64,000 bases of DNA from NCBI GenBank assembly GCA_020055645.1, contig CM034548.1:8308001-8372000 (forward strand), read 5' to 3'. The notes beneath the pieces were generated by a model. It had not been told where the DNA came from. It ran no database searches and worked only from the letters and a program-made list of their open reading frames with translations. This document shows positions 11,886-26,000 of the stretch, one piece after another (the stretch's first letter is position 1; each line of letters starts with the position of its first letter). Origin of the DNA: Tomocerus qinae. Taxonomy: Eukaryota > Arthropoda > Collembola > Entomobryomorpha > Tomoceridae. A program made the translations under genes and the position numbers.

Positions 11886-14800
11886 CCTGTTTAAATTTTA
11901 TTGAAAGTATATTGAGTAAATAGGTATTAGCAAACAACAGTATAATCCTGTACCCCAAGCATATTGTGTAATTTAGATCTGTAGTTATATTTCTCTCCTT
12001 TATTTGTGCTAGTTATTTATATAATTACAAAGTTGCAATGTAAACACATATTTACTTTTCCTCTATGAGAAGGAGGACTGGTTCACAGTGCTCATTGACC
12101 ATCAGGGATAAGACTACAGACTTTGAAGATACATTCGAATTAAAAAAATACTATAAATTGTGTGTCAGTGGCGAAAAAGTAGATTGGTAGACGTACACTT
12201 TAAAATAATTATTATATTGTTTACAGAAAGTACAGAGCTAAGGGCCAAAGACACCTTGACAGGTAAGTCAAGGTGATATTAGATTCAATATTTATTGTTC
12301 CTTCTTTATTTCCTATGCACTTGTTGTAATTATATACAGTATTAAATTACTCTGGTCAGCAAAGTATAATTACTGATATTTTTTAATTCAAGATGTTAGA
12401 ATTAGTTACTAGAATTACTAGAGACTAGGGCCGCTCTCAAATTTTGATTGTTCAGTGCTTTTATTCCATACCATGTCAAAATTGAGTAAATAGTCATGAA
12501 CACGATGTGTATTTTACAACGGTAATAGTTATGACAAACTTGTATTGTTATACTTATGTAAATGAGCCGCATGTGATTTATTGTGACCACCTAATGATTT
12601 TTGGTTGGTTATAATTTAATAGAGCACTTGCAGTAATTTTTCAGTACGCATGTGGTTGTCATGAACTCTCACATTTTTTCAGAATGTGATTATTAACCTT
12701 ACAAATATTTTCTAATACATAGCATTATCATTAATTATAAATTTTATTTAGTTTGTTAAACCATGTTGTCGTAAATAAGGAAAAATAACGGTTTGGAATA
12801 TGAATGAGGTACCATGCATTGAAGATGCACTTATATTGTAATACTGAAGATAATTTTCTAGATTACGTGATTGTTAGAGTAGAATGATTTAGAGAGTTGT
12901 CTTGATGGAAGAAAATAAATTATACGATCTGGATCAGTTACAATGGCGTTTTATTGATTATCTTTCTTTCTTGTATCTAATGTGTAGACAATTAGTATGA
13001 CCATTGATCAGTCAAAGCGACTATACTAGGTAGGTATTTGTTTTGGATGTACCACTCTTAAGTTACATATCGTTTGAGATACATGTTATTATAATGATAG
13101 AAAAAGTAAGTCTGTAACTCACCACAAGTAGGGAAATTGCATTACAATATTTCAGATTATAATGAACACGAACGTTTTAAGCGAAATGAAAAGAATTATA
13201 TGTACAAGAATACCTATGTATGAAATCACTTCTGACTATTTAAACACAAATACTTTTATGTCTAGGATAAACATAAACAAGGAGCTGCAAGACCTCTCAA
13301 TTCTTGAGTCGATTGATTGTGTATTGTGTATGACCGGGCAAAGGTCTTAGTCTTTAAATCATCATTTTGCCAACCATATACCCATTTAAATAATAATTGC
13401 GAGTACCAAATTGTTTGAAGCGTACTACAATTTCTAGTAACGGTAAATATCATAATTACCCTACATAAATAAAAAATGACTTTTTCATGCGATTGTCTGG
13501 TCACATCGCATTTACCCCTCTACATTGACGATTTACACTGTAACAAACAAACATTCTGATTGTATGCAATAGTATATAGGTAATATGTATTTACAATTAT
13601 ATACTTCAGCAGACTTAAATATTCTATTATAGGTACAGGCACTTAGCACTAAATCAGAATATAAATACATATAGGCAAGTAAATAACGTTCATATTCACT
13701 TACACAAAAGACAGAAACAAGATAAACATTGAGAAGGTCAACAAAGCAAGTTAAACAAAAAATATCTAATTACTAAGCGCAAGTTCCTTGATAATGAACA
13801 AACAAGACATTTATACCAAGCATATTTAATATGCATCGGAAAATCGGAACAGTACTTTGTTGGATTGGAATTACGTAGTCTTAACAACCGTGATAAATGT
13901 ATGCGCATCAACACATTATGATTTGTATCTATGTCCATCAAAATTAAACTGGTTAATTTTGATATTACCCCTATAAATATTTTTGTTAAACTTGATGAAC
14001 ATCAGTTATATCCAAAGAGGAACCAAAATAAAACAAACAAAATATGAGTCGATAATACGAAAAGTTAATAAACAAGTAATGATAACAACAAAACAGTAAT
14101 GATATTGTAACTATGATAGGCAAATTATATGCACGGTAACACTGATATCTACAAATAGTACATTAATACTTATCTTTGGGATTCAGGCTGATCGTTTTTT
14201 GTGTAATATACTTTAACATAAATATACGTAGTATTAGCAAGTATATTTTTTAAACCAACGTAAAAATCGTCAAATTAATATATCGTAGGCGTTTCTTATC
14301 AACATGACCCTAGATATGTGAATGCTATTTTAGCGAGGGACTTTTTGTTCAAATCTATGTAAATATTCCCGTAAGAAAATAAATGTAACTCTTCATATGC
14401 CACTCTGCTTAGTTTACATAGATTATTAAATCAAGAACTTCAAATTAACAACAGAAAAAAAACCAATAGGAAAAGATATTTTGTACAAAATACTGATCAA
14501 TTCACAACTTTATACGTCAAAGTATACCTCGAAATCTCTTAGATAGCTTTTAAACCTAAAGTAGGTTAGCTACTAGTTTAAATTAAAGTGGTGAAACACA
14601 AACCATAACATGGTAGTTAAATATTTAAATAAAACATTCTCATTAGCAGTTGGTAATGCATGCATACAATAAGCTACAAATTATCAGGGTATTCACCTTG
14701 CAATTTGACATTTGTAACGCAATGAATTGTGTGAAATTTTTCCTTTAGAAGTATTTTTATAGTAAATACGATACTATGACTAATATTCAGTGCTTCAAAT

Positions 14801-16776
14801 ATTTTGCTGTATACTTTTCCAGTTTGAATTACATGTTTTAAAATGTCATCATTTTTGCTATTTTGCACTTATTAATTCCTATGCTATAATTATCAAACAT
14901 ATGGGACTGCCGACTGCGCTTATAAAGTTAATACCCTCAATATATTTACACGCTGACAGCGTTTTAATTTTTACAATAAATACAGTACTTATTTCGTATA
15001 ATTATTTTTATTACAATATATATGTAGTAATGTGGTACGATATTTTATAGCTACTCATTACTATCCTAATTATGCGTAGGTAAGTTTACCTGAATTAGAG
15101 TAATGTTAATGTACGCTTATACTTCGCTATTATAAGATTAGCTACCAACTTCGTTTATTGTGATTAATGCGTTTGCTTATAATCTAACTCTCATTTTAAC
15201 TTAGACACAGACATTTACAATGTTGCGTTTCCTTTAGAAAATTATTTGGATTTGCAGGTTAATATTGTACATTTTATAATTATCTCACTAATTGAGTTGT
15301 TAACATTTTAGGGCCGATTGTATCAACATTATTTAACATACAATCTTACAATGATGCTTTGTGCATAATTTATATCTATAGTAATTAAAGTACAATGATA
15401 ACCTTATTTTAGTTTTGGTACGAATATACGATAAATTTTCGATCATGAAAGATATTTTGCCAGCGGGTTAGGACAATTTGCAAACACACCTTATTGTATT
15501 CGATAATAAAGTAATAATACTTGTTTTCAGAATCAGTACCGGCATCGGTCGGTCCAGAACTACGCATTTAAATAAAGATACTTTTACTTCCGAATAAAGT
15601 ATAACAAGTAAGGATATTCTGTATTATGTACACTAATTGCGAACTGCGATTTTTTCATTTTTGCGACTGCGACATTTTCTGGATCTTACTTAAGTTGGAA
15701 ACTATAACTAAGCACGTGCATCTAAATTAACATATACAGTAACAGTATGATATTTGGCTAATAAATATCTGCAGTAAAGTAACTATAAGAGAAAAGAACA
15801 TTGAAGGACGAGATCGGAAAATATGTGGCTCTCCGGAAAGATTACTATGAACAAGGAAACTAGAATTAATCTGCATGCGTTCTCAACATAAGGAATACAC
15901 TGAAATGTAAACAAAGATATAACGAAGATAAAACTACAATTATTTTCTGAAGGTCATCAGACAGTTTTAAGCATCTTCTTCGAGGTTACGGCAATCTGCA
16001 ATACCAAGCACATAAGAAGTTAAATACTAATATCACATTCAAAAGTACAAATAAAGATAGCAACAATAATATTATACCATTTCAAACCACTATTTATGTC
16101 TGCATAGTATCGAAATAGCATTCCCTCGAACACCAAACCATTCAATTCACAACCACTTAATTAAATTGGCAATAACAGGCATGCTCAATGCATAAATGTA
16201 AGAATTAATCATAAATACTTTATATTAAAGTGTCTATTAATATTTAGTGTACAGAAATAAAGGGTAATTGTAATTGTATGTGTTTGTGTATTGAAGGTAA
16301 TGGGTAATAAATTGCACTTTGCGCATTGCGTATGTATACAGTTGCTACTTCTCCAATAACATTAAGTATTGCGCGCAGTAATATTCAACTAATAAGTTTC
16401 AGATACTTTACTACTACCCATACACCTATTATAATATAATGCCAACGCATTAAGAGATAATATGTAATCTTCTGAATACGAATATTTACTTTCTTGACAT
16501 GTTTTACGTTTATGCGTGCTTAAAGTGCTTAGAAATATTACTTTTGTTGTGATGAAATATTAATACAGGCACAACAATTTAACCTCCATACAGACATAAA
16601 TAAATACCATAATATAAGTTGATTTGCTTGAATTCTAGTGACGTGAGTAAATCCAAAACTCATAAAAATGACTGACAATGATAATAGATAAAGAAATAAC
16701 CTACTTCTATTGATTTCCGATGCTATTCAGTCGAGAGAAAAGGTCAGTCCCAGAGAAACAATAGATTGGAGAGAAT
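11886..16776. other. Convergent spacer between PRELID1 and PWWP2 gene
   Basis: This 4.9-kb AT-rich stretch lies between two convergent genes, so it holds both 3' UTRs. A perfect 9-bp-stem hairpin, CACCTTGAC / GTCAAGGTG with loop AGGTAA, sits at 12252-12275. No coding exon was recognised; open frames are below 90 codons and without family features. Confidence 0.5.
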
Positions 16777-19700
16777 TTATTCAGCAGGAATGTGCTTTGG
16801 ACTCATTTCATGAGCCTCCAGCAGGGCATCCCTCACAGCCTCCTGATACTCCCCTCGATTTCTCTGTTTAGTGTACATGGCCTAAAAAATGCAAAATAAC
16901 AATTTTTAATCGGTTCTATTTACCAGTAAACATGTTCATATTTTTGAAATGAAAACCACTGTCCACAAGAAGGCATTAATAAAATCGAAATAAATTACAT
17001 CAAATGTCCCAGCAAATGGAGCTATGCTGTCAAATTGGATGTACGACGAAACTTCTGATTTGTACCAAGTAATTTTCGCTCGAACATCGTCTGCGTCGGT
17101 GAACAGAATATCCTCGATCTACATAAATTACAATTACAATGACAAGGCATTCGACACGATGTGTAGAAATATAATACTAGTTGTAATTATAAAAAGATTA
17201 TAAAGACAAAAATACTTTTCCAGGCCACCAAGGGCATTCAGGTAATTTTCCCCAGATAATATCTCCTTTTCTATAAGTGTGGTCAGTTTCCTCGAAGCAA
17301 TAGAAGTCTAGGGATTCAGCTGAGCCTTCCTCGTAGCCATTTGAGGGATATTCATACGGCTCCATGGTGACTTCGGAGATTTCAGAGGAGTCTGAATTCT
17401 CTTCAGTGTCATTGACAAGAGTGGGACAGGCAATTTTACAATACATATTTTCATCAAGTCTTTTCAAACTAAGAAACAAGCGTTGATGCGCCTCATTATG
17501 ATTAGTGTGATTCTCTTCCGTTTCGCTATCACGTTGCTTATTGCATTGGAAACTTGGCTCATCTTCCAGAGGGGGTAGGGCTTCTGAATTTCTTAAGATT
17601 CTAATTTGCTCAAGAGAATCCTGATGATTAATTTGTCGTTGGCTGTCTGGAGGATGAGCATTTGTGCCATTGTCACTATTCAAGTCATTCTCCTTGGACA
17701 CTTTGCTTCGCTTCTTCTTCTTCTCCTTTTTCTTTCTCTTTGGGATATAGCGCAAAGGTTCCATGGGTTCCACAGGAGGAGGACCCCTGTCACACAATAG
17801 GGATTCCGATTCATCATTCAGGGGTGTGATAGGGTACTCTGGATTCAAAACAGGAGGTAAGGGAGAGTCGGGAAAATTATCTTGTATATACTGAGGAGAA
17901 ACTGTGGGTTTGGGAGTTGGAGATGGTTCTCTGGACATGGACACTTTTCTCCGAGCTTCCTTTTTAGCTTTCTTCATGGCTTTTCGAGCAGCTTTGGATT
18001 CTGGACTACCACTAGATTCTTCTTGTGTCGTTTTCGGTGGAATCTGAACAACAATGCCATTTCCGGAAGAACCGAAGGTTATTTTGATCACAGGCGTCTT
18101 TGCAGGTTCACTCTTCACATCCCCGTGTCCATTGCCATTGCTAGTGTTGAGGCTGCTGCTGCCACTTGAAGAGGACGAAGATGCATTTCCACTGGTATCA
18201 CTATAACAAACAAAATCATCTTTCGTCCCCTCACCTTGATCTTTTTCATTAACTGGACTCCTTTCGTTAGTAGTGTCTTCATTGTCGCTGGAAACAAGGC
18301 GACTCGTGTAAATAGGCATTTTCCCCACTTCTCCAGGCTTTTCATCTACTCTCCGTCTTTTGAACTTGAAGATATTCTTTGTTAAATAGCTCTCATCCCT
18401 AAACCGAGCCGGGACCGTGCTCCGCTTACGAATCCGGCTGTTCCAATTCTTGTTACAGTCTTTTAATTTTAAATTGAACTGCTCGCACTCATTCTCTTGA
18501 ATCAGGGCAGCCGTGGAACGTGTCACCCTTTCAGTCTCCTTACAAAGAGTTGTCACTATTTTCGGTTCAATTTTATCACATTTTGACATTGTCAGTTTAC
18601 TAATGCAAAGCTTTAAATTCTTCGACTTTTTAGATCTGCTCGACATCGAAGACGAGTCATTCGGTGACGACAGAATCGGCATTAAAGGCCATGTAGGCAG
18701 ATTTGAATCTGACAAAATTGTTTGTCCCGTATTCTCCACTCGTAACACTTTAGTGACTGGTACCATTTCACGCTTAGGTATGTTCACAGTTGATATCGGT
18801 TTAATACAAATTTTAGGTTCCAACTGCTGCGTGTGAGATTTGGATGAGCCTGCCCCCGACACAGTAGTCCCCCCACTACGTAGTTTGTCATCTACTATTC
18901 CATTAGGCCGTCTCCAGTAATTGCTAATCACACCTCTTTGACCATAACTGCTATATTTGTAATCATCTCCTAATTTTGTTGACGCCGTGTCCACTAAAGA
19001 CACAGATCCAGATGTTTCTTCTGATTTGTTTCCCTTTCCTGGATTCCGACGAGTAGAAACACCTGAAAGTAGTTTTTTCGTTGATTCTTCATCCCCGTTT
19101 TCGTTCGTAGGAGGCTGCCCCTTGTCTTCACATAAAGTCTGACATTTCGCACATAAAACTGGCCGATTTCTGACACGAAGGTTCATTCGCGAATTTTTGT
19201 ATCGTGCTGGAGGTTTTATATTTCTTCTTAGAGTTGGAAATTTAGAGTGCGTATCAACAACTGCACTTGTGGGGTCATTCAGTAAATCTCGTTGGAAATA
19301 CGTTTGCCGTTTATTCAGAGGTGGCATTTCAACAGCAATTACTTCTTTAGGAGCCACATCTTGACTATCTTGCATAAAGGATTTGGGGAAAGATATTCCA
19401 CAAGGTAATCCCCTACTGCAAATACAAAAACAACACTCCACAATTGAAAAAACAATCAAGTTTCAAACAAATTTTGCTCTGCAAGATACTCATTTTGAGT
19501 TTTTTAAATGTTATTTTTCTACCATATTTCGTTAATATCTGAATTAGAACAATAATAATGATAAACCTAGACATGTCAGAAAAAGCATTAAAATGTCAGC
19601 TGCAAAGAAAGCTTTGTGTTTATACGTGTTAAAAATTGGTATTGAGTTCCTAGATAATAGTTGCTGACATTATTAATGCTCTAATGTTTTAAACAATTTA

Positions 19701-20072
19701 CTTCTGTAGCTAATTTCATCGAAACAAAAAATAAATGTTTAATTTGTGACGGACTCAACATTTTTAGTCATTGAAAATTGAACTTTTGTAATGCTTGATT
19801 GTCTGCATAATATATTTTGTATTACAAAAACAATGGCCATTGATCATTCATAATATATTAGAGGTATATAATAATTAATATTAGTAATGCGAATAAATGA
19901 ATTACTTTCGATCTAGCTGGAGGAGAACGCCCTGGTATAAGGATTTTTTATGAGAAAAGGACACGACAATGATACCGGGTTGGAGGTCATCTACAGTTAC
20001 TTGAATGGTAGAATCTTTGACGACTTCCTCAGATTCCCCGGACGGGACTTTGTCCGAGTCTTCAGAGTCCAT
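16777..20072 (-). CDS. PWWP2A: PWWP domain-containing protein 2 (PWWP2A/B homologue)
   Basis: Chromatin reader. Vertebrate PWWP2A/B bind H2A.Z- and H3K36me-marked nucleosomes and link to NuRD (family knowledge). Four exons: 20072-19906, 19415-17216, 17118-16999 and 16881-16777 (stop TAA); phases agree throughout, giving 863 residues. The first exon has the conserved start block VVSFSHKKSLYQGVLLQLDR. The large second exon contains NRPVLCAKCQTLC, PARFRDESYLTKNIFKFKR, PVIKITFGSSGNGIVVQIP and the lysine helix SKAARKAMKKAKKEARRK, all in vertebrate order. It ends with the PWWP core GDIIWGKLPECPWWPGK. Exon 3 finishes the PWWP fold (KITWYKSEVSSYIQFDSIAPF) and exon 4 supplies its C-terminal helices. 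Long Ser/Lys/Glu-rich linkers are probably disordered. Whether it is nearer PWWP2A or 2B cannot be told. Confidence 0.93.
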
Positions 20073-23000
20073 TGTCGATTCTATATGAATCCAATTATTT
20101 TCTCAGAGAAATGAATTACCTCGGCCATGATAATGATAAGTTTGATGAGTGATCAACATATATATTATTTTATATACACAGACACAGAGTAGGTAGGCAC
20201 ATACATAGTACAAGTAGCAAACTATATAAACTACAACACAATATTAAATTGACTCTATGTCGGGCTCTATTCTTCATTTTGTTCTCTATATGCTTAGGAT
20301 GCTTTACATGGGACGGATGGGATGGGAAGTTGGGAATAATATTATGTGATATTGTGAACCAACAAAATCATATAGAAGGCTGTCTGTCTCTCTACTATAT
20401 ATACAACCCAAGCAACCAACGAACGGTACAACTCAGTAGAATTAGACGAAGGATTGAGCCCCTAGCCAACCAAGTCGCATATAGACGTATATTTATATTT
20501 TATCCTTATTCCTAGCTGTTACAGACTAGGAATTATTACTATTAGATTAGGCAGTTATTGTGAGGTAGGAGGTAGATAATAGGTACTAGCCTCATAGTCC
20601 TACTATTACATAAAAATATATAATAATCGTCTATTGCCTAGCTGCTTTTACGTACTGCACTAGTATTTCTAGTTGCCAGATTACAGATCCAATTTCTATA
20701 TCAGATATGCTAATATATAATATCCATCTTTTGCATCGAAATCTAGATATGAATATCCACTGAAGATACCTTCAGATACGTACATATAGTAGTAATAATA
20801 GTAATTGTCATATTGTCAACACCTCTACCAAAATACACACATAACCTGATATACTACTTCTAAGACTCATTGGTTTATATGCTTACCTAGGTACGCTATA
20901 TCTAATGCTTATTGGACAGCCTAATTCTCGTAAATAATTTAGTAATTAGTTAAGCGTCTATGGAATCAAAACTTAAGCTGGAAAATGTTAAACCTACTAA
21001 ATATAGTACCTTAGAACTATGGACAAGCAATATGTTATTTAACAATATTTATATTATCAATGCTGAATGTGTAAATCATGGATTAAAATCAATTAATGTA
21101 GTACATAAAATTAATTTAAATTCATACTGATGACGTTGAACATGGCGGCCTTCAATAAGCAAAACTAATTTTCGACAAGATTCGACTCGCTACAAATATG
21201 ACATTCCTGTTCTGTGAGAGTCCCATAAAACATCACTCAATATTATCTTCGTTTTCAGATGGTTATGCTCATCGTTTAATTTAAATTCTTCTCTCTTCAG
21301 ATTAGCATCATAGCAGACTTCTGGGAACTTTTCATTGATTTAATATAAATTAAATTTTATACACTGCAAATTAGAAGAAAAGAAGTATTTTTTATTATAT
21401 TCTGTTAGAAAACTAAATCGTAAATAAATACAAAAAAACAAAAGAGAAACGTACATAGTCAAATCTAGTATATTTTGCACCTCACCCGAATTTATTTTTT
21501 TTCCTATTTCATTTGGTGTGGTTCTGCTCTTCTGGTACCGACGAAGAATCTAACAAAGAACAAATCACAAAATAGACTTTTATTCAACTAAGTATGGATT
21601 GATGTAAGCCCCAGCCAATTCTCAGGCTCTAAACATAATTGTAATACATCAGTACTTTTGTCGGGTTTAGAAACTTATCTTTAATTTGTAAATAAAGGTA
21701 AGCTACAAACATTAGACAAGCTTGACACGGTTGACGGTAATCTACAATTCGGTTAATGCATAACAGAATAACAGAATGGGATTAGTTTTTAGATATAGGA
21801 ATACAATTTTACAATCGCAACGATCTCATGGCAGTATGGCAGGATCATTTTATATTTCCATGTTGTTTGCTTTGCGTGCCAACAAATTTAAATCAACTAC
21901 TTATTGCACTTAAAAAAATTAAATGACATTTAATGTTTCCATAGTAGTACTCTACTATCAAATCTTTAAAATCATAAATACTTACAAATATTCAACGTTA
22001 CAACTTTACTATACCTTACCAGATGGTAAAAAACAAGAAGAATTTGGGATGAGAGTTTGATAGTCAAATTTAGGATTATTTTTGTTTTTTTCTTTGACAC
22101 AATTCTACCCTGAAAATCAACTGCCAATGCCAAGTGGGTAGGAAAGCACCAATTGTGACGTGGAAGAAGACGCTAGATATGTTAAATGTTAAGGTTTAAT
22201 ATGCGCGGAGCTTCAAAAAGTTATCTTATTTTATAAGTCAAATTACGAACAATTAATTATGGAAAATGGTTATACGAGGGTACCTATAATAAAATGAGAT
22301 GTAATATTTAATAGTAAAAAAGTAAAAAATGTCTCTCGTCACTCGTCGTCGGTCGTAGGATTATTATTATCTCAGCAAAGCTTTGTGACTTGAATAAGTT
22401 TTCATACAACGGCCAACAACAATTATTAATGGGATTTAACTACTTTTAATTACTAGCTACTTTTTAATTGCTAGCACAAACCACCACCCACCCACAGTGA
22501 TGCGATGCTCGCAGGGAAACCTTATCTAAAAGTAAACAAATAAAAATGGATTTGGTGATCGACAAGTTTGTCCTTTGCTTTGCTACAAATCATATTATTG
22601 GCAGCTGTATTGTTAATTTGTTATCCGAAAACCTACTTATGTCAATATTTGCTAAAGATCACGATCGAGATCAAGATGAAAGGTTGAAAGAAGCTGAATA
22701 CCTTAGAAATTGCAAATGGTACCTACCAATTAACAACTAAAAGATAGTTGATAATGTTGATATTCATTATTCGTCAACACCTTCGAAAAACTATAATTCG
22801 ACGATTTGATTGAGTGGAAAAATGTGCTATTTAGTTTGCCAAAATTGAAAGTTTTTCTTGTCACTAGTTACCAAAATTGGAGCAGTTTATCCTTGTAAAT
22901 GACTTGCAAATTAAATTTGCATACAACATGAAAATAATAATAGTAATGTCTTTTGTTTGTGGTAGGTTAGGTAATCAGTGGATGACCACCTAGATGACGT

Positions 23001-26000
23001 AGGTGACCAAGGTCGTAGTTAGAAAAGGGGGACTTGTCACTTGTGGAATTTATGACTTTCTTGAAGATCTCGAAGTCACAAGAAAATCAAAGAAGACAGG
23101 CAAGCAAGGGACACCGAAAACCAAAAACCAGGAAAGCTATAAGATGAGATAGCATCTAGGATAGCTTAGAATCATTGTTCATGTGACTAGATTGGAACTC
23201 CTTCCTAAAAAGACAAGTTCTTAATGAAGAGTAGGCGCAAAATATTGCAAATTTGAACATCAGCTTCCTATCTTCACAGCTATGTTAAATAGACATGCAA
23301 CTATGCAACCTCGTCTACAATTGACCGCAGCTGAAATTCAAATTATTTAGTAATTTATTGAAAATTATGATCTGTACAGTGAAATATTTCAATGTTTGAA
23401 TGCAAAACCAGAAGCATCATAAAATTTGTCACAAATCCATGCCAGAACCTTTATAATAAAATGAAATTATTTGCAAGAATTTTACCGTAAAAAGAGAAAG
23501 TCGTATGTACACTGACTGCCCTAGTTATGGATAGAAACGTTTCCATCACACTTTTTTTTCTTTAGGTAGTCTTGAAGTAATTTGAAAGAATATTATAAAC
23601 CATGGAAATGGAAGCCTGCTTCTAGTAAGCAGGTGGACAAGTTAGATTTTAGACAATGAAACACATGATGTTCATGATTAGTTTTGTTGTTATTATCATT
23701 TTGGCTGTGCAGTATTGTTTACTATTGTATTGTTTAGTATAATATAATTCCATACGTTATGTTAGACATCACATTTGGCTCAGATAGTCTAACAAACAAT
23801 GTCAAATGCATGTAAAAAAGTTGCAAAGATAGTTATTACGTAACGTTTTGCCCCAAGACCTTTTACCTTGTGACCTTCGCTGACTTAACCTTGTTTGAAC
23901 CAACGGATAACCTTTGGACCGAGCCATCTTTCTACCGAGACATTCTACAAAGTGGAGAACTAAAGTTACGCCAAATTTTTAGTTTTTGAACTACTCCCAC
24001 AGGCAGGGGTTGAGTTCAATTTTGTCTATGTTCATACTCGACCTTACTTTTCATCCCTAGATTACGTACAGAAAGAACGGCTTATCTTGTTCCGTTTGAA
24101 AGTTATCGTCCTTACAGACCTTTGACTTGCCAGTGAATATACAAATACACTGCAATGAGCGGACTATGAGACTACGAGACACTGTTTAGAAATAATTTAA
24201 GAAGTTACAGCTGATGCAAAACATGAAATCGTCACTCAATTTTCAATAAAGGATGTTTGAATATTTATTATCATAAAAGTTCTAAACTATATTATTTTGG
24301 GATGCATAATTTAAAATCATACATACATCTGAGACTCAGGTCCATACAATTTAACGTTTACTTAAAGTTTCAAAAATATTTCTGTGGTAATTGTAGATGT
24401 GGTGACACATGCATGAATCACATGATATTATAATACGTCAGGAGTAGCAATTTAACGTATGAAATTGGTGGTTGTGTAATTTTACGTTTATGAAAGATGA
24501 TATACGCAAATTGTATGATGCAATGCAAAAGGTTGCCAATTATTTGTAAGTGTTTCTTTATTACAGAAGGTAGGATATCCCATTACCGTTTATGGGCCAA
24601 TTAAATAACGAATGACGTTAAAGAGAAAGATGTCTTAATATTACAAAGATTACATAAAAGTGTGCATGATAACGAAATGGGAAAAGCGTTTGTGGGATCG
24701 ATTACCCGTCTCGTATGAGTCAAAGGAATGAAATGTTTTAGGAAAGTTGAGTGCTAGAAGGATGAGACTTTGATAAAAACGGTTGGTTAACATTATAAGG
24801 GAGGTAACTGTTATCTAAATACTTTTATGTAACTTTTCCATAGGCATTAGACGTCCAAGGTTGAGAGTGTATAGAGCAGAGCAAAAAAGAAAGTGCAGCA
24901 AGCAAAAGGTTTCTTGTGACAATCTGCTGTTCATTTTATTGTACCTACCTATTATTCTATCTACTCCCACCCACCACAATCTCAAACTCTCGTCTCATCT
25001 CATTGGATCCCAGTTTCGAAGAGCAAAGCTTTTGTTCCCGTTTCTGAATGAGTTAAGGTCGTAGCCAGTATTCGTTGAGTTCAGGGTTTAGTTAGCGTCG
25101 TCCCCACTAAAATAATGATCAGTAGTCACTGCTTAGCCTTCCCTTGTCTCAACCGGCTGAACGAGGATTTCATGTGAACCTTTTCCTACCACCACCGTGC
25201 AATCCTTCCTGAGTTTCCTCCGACCTTGAGTCCTGTCCTACTAGATAGAACTCTAATGCCTTATCGTCCGATTGATCCCATGTCAGATGACTAGGAAGGG
25301 AATGGTATTCGGTAGGAGACTGTTCTCGGCTGGACAAGAAATATTAATATTATATCTGCTTTGAGCAGCAACTGTCATGTCGTCTAAAATTGCTTCAAAC
25401 CGTCAAAACACACTCAAGTGGGACTTGGGCACAATTGGCGAAGTGGTTTACCTACACGTATCCACTGTAGAATCTGGATTTTAAGCAGACTACTTTCTAT
25501 TATCGGCTGTTCCATGTACCTCAAGTTAGATTAATGCAGTAGATTACTTTCGCTGCAATTATTCAAAATGACTACATTCTCCATTTTCCCTGAAAAACAT
25601 AACGAAATTTGAAACCTCTTAGTATTAGCATTAATTGACCTGCTCGTCGGTAGTAAAATGCAGTAGTTTGGAAAAATTGATTAGGATTACAACAAAATTT
25701 ACATGCATTGAGCTTATAGTGCAATGATTTCCATCTACAGTTAACATTACATGCAAAATGAAACCGCAACTGTGCTGGATCGAATGGTGCTTACTTAATG
25801 CTCATGTAAACCTTGCATGTTGGTTTTCCATTCCTTCCATTTGAGTTATATCAAGTTATATGGCAGTATGTATGCAGTTTCAATTCTAGCCAGGCGAGAC
25901 AGACAGACAGGTATAAAGGAGATTGTATAGGGAAAGGAAGAAGCTGGAAGGAAAGGATAGTCTGAGTCTGAGAATCCAAACCGAATCATGAAATGAGAGC

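Noticed and set aside
17606..18836. Several plus- and minus-strand frames inside the PWWP2 gene
   Set aside because: Shadow frames of the long second exon, whose protein matches PWWP2.
20249..20515. 88-codon frame with a signal-peptide-like hydrophobic start
   Set aside because: No homology recognised, low-complexity context and no splice or poly(A) support; chance is likely.
23080..23640. Stop-interrupted stretch with coding-like residues (for example LTAAEIQII and NYDLYSEIFQCLN)
   Set aside because: Too many stops and no identifiable family; could be a gene or transposon fossil but cannot be supported.
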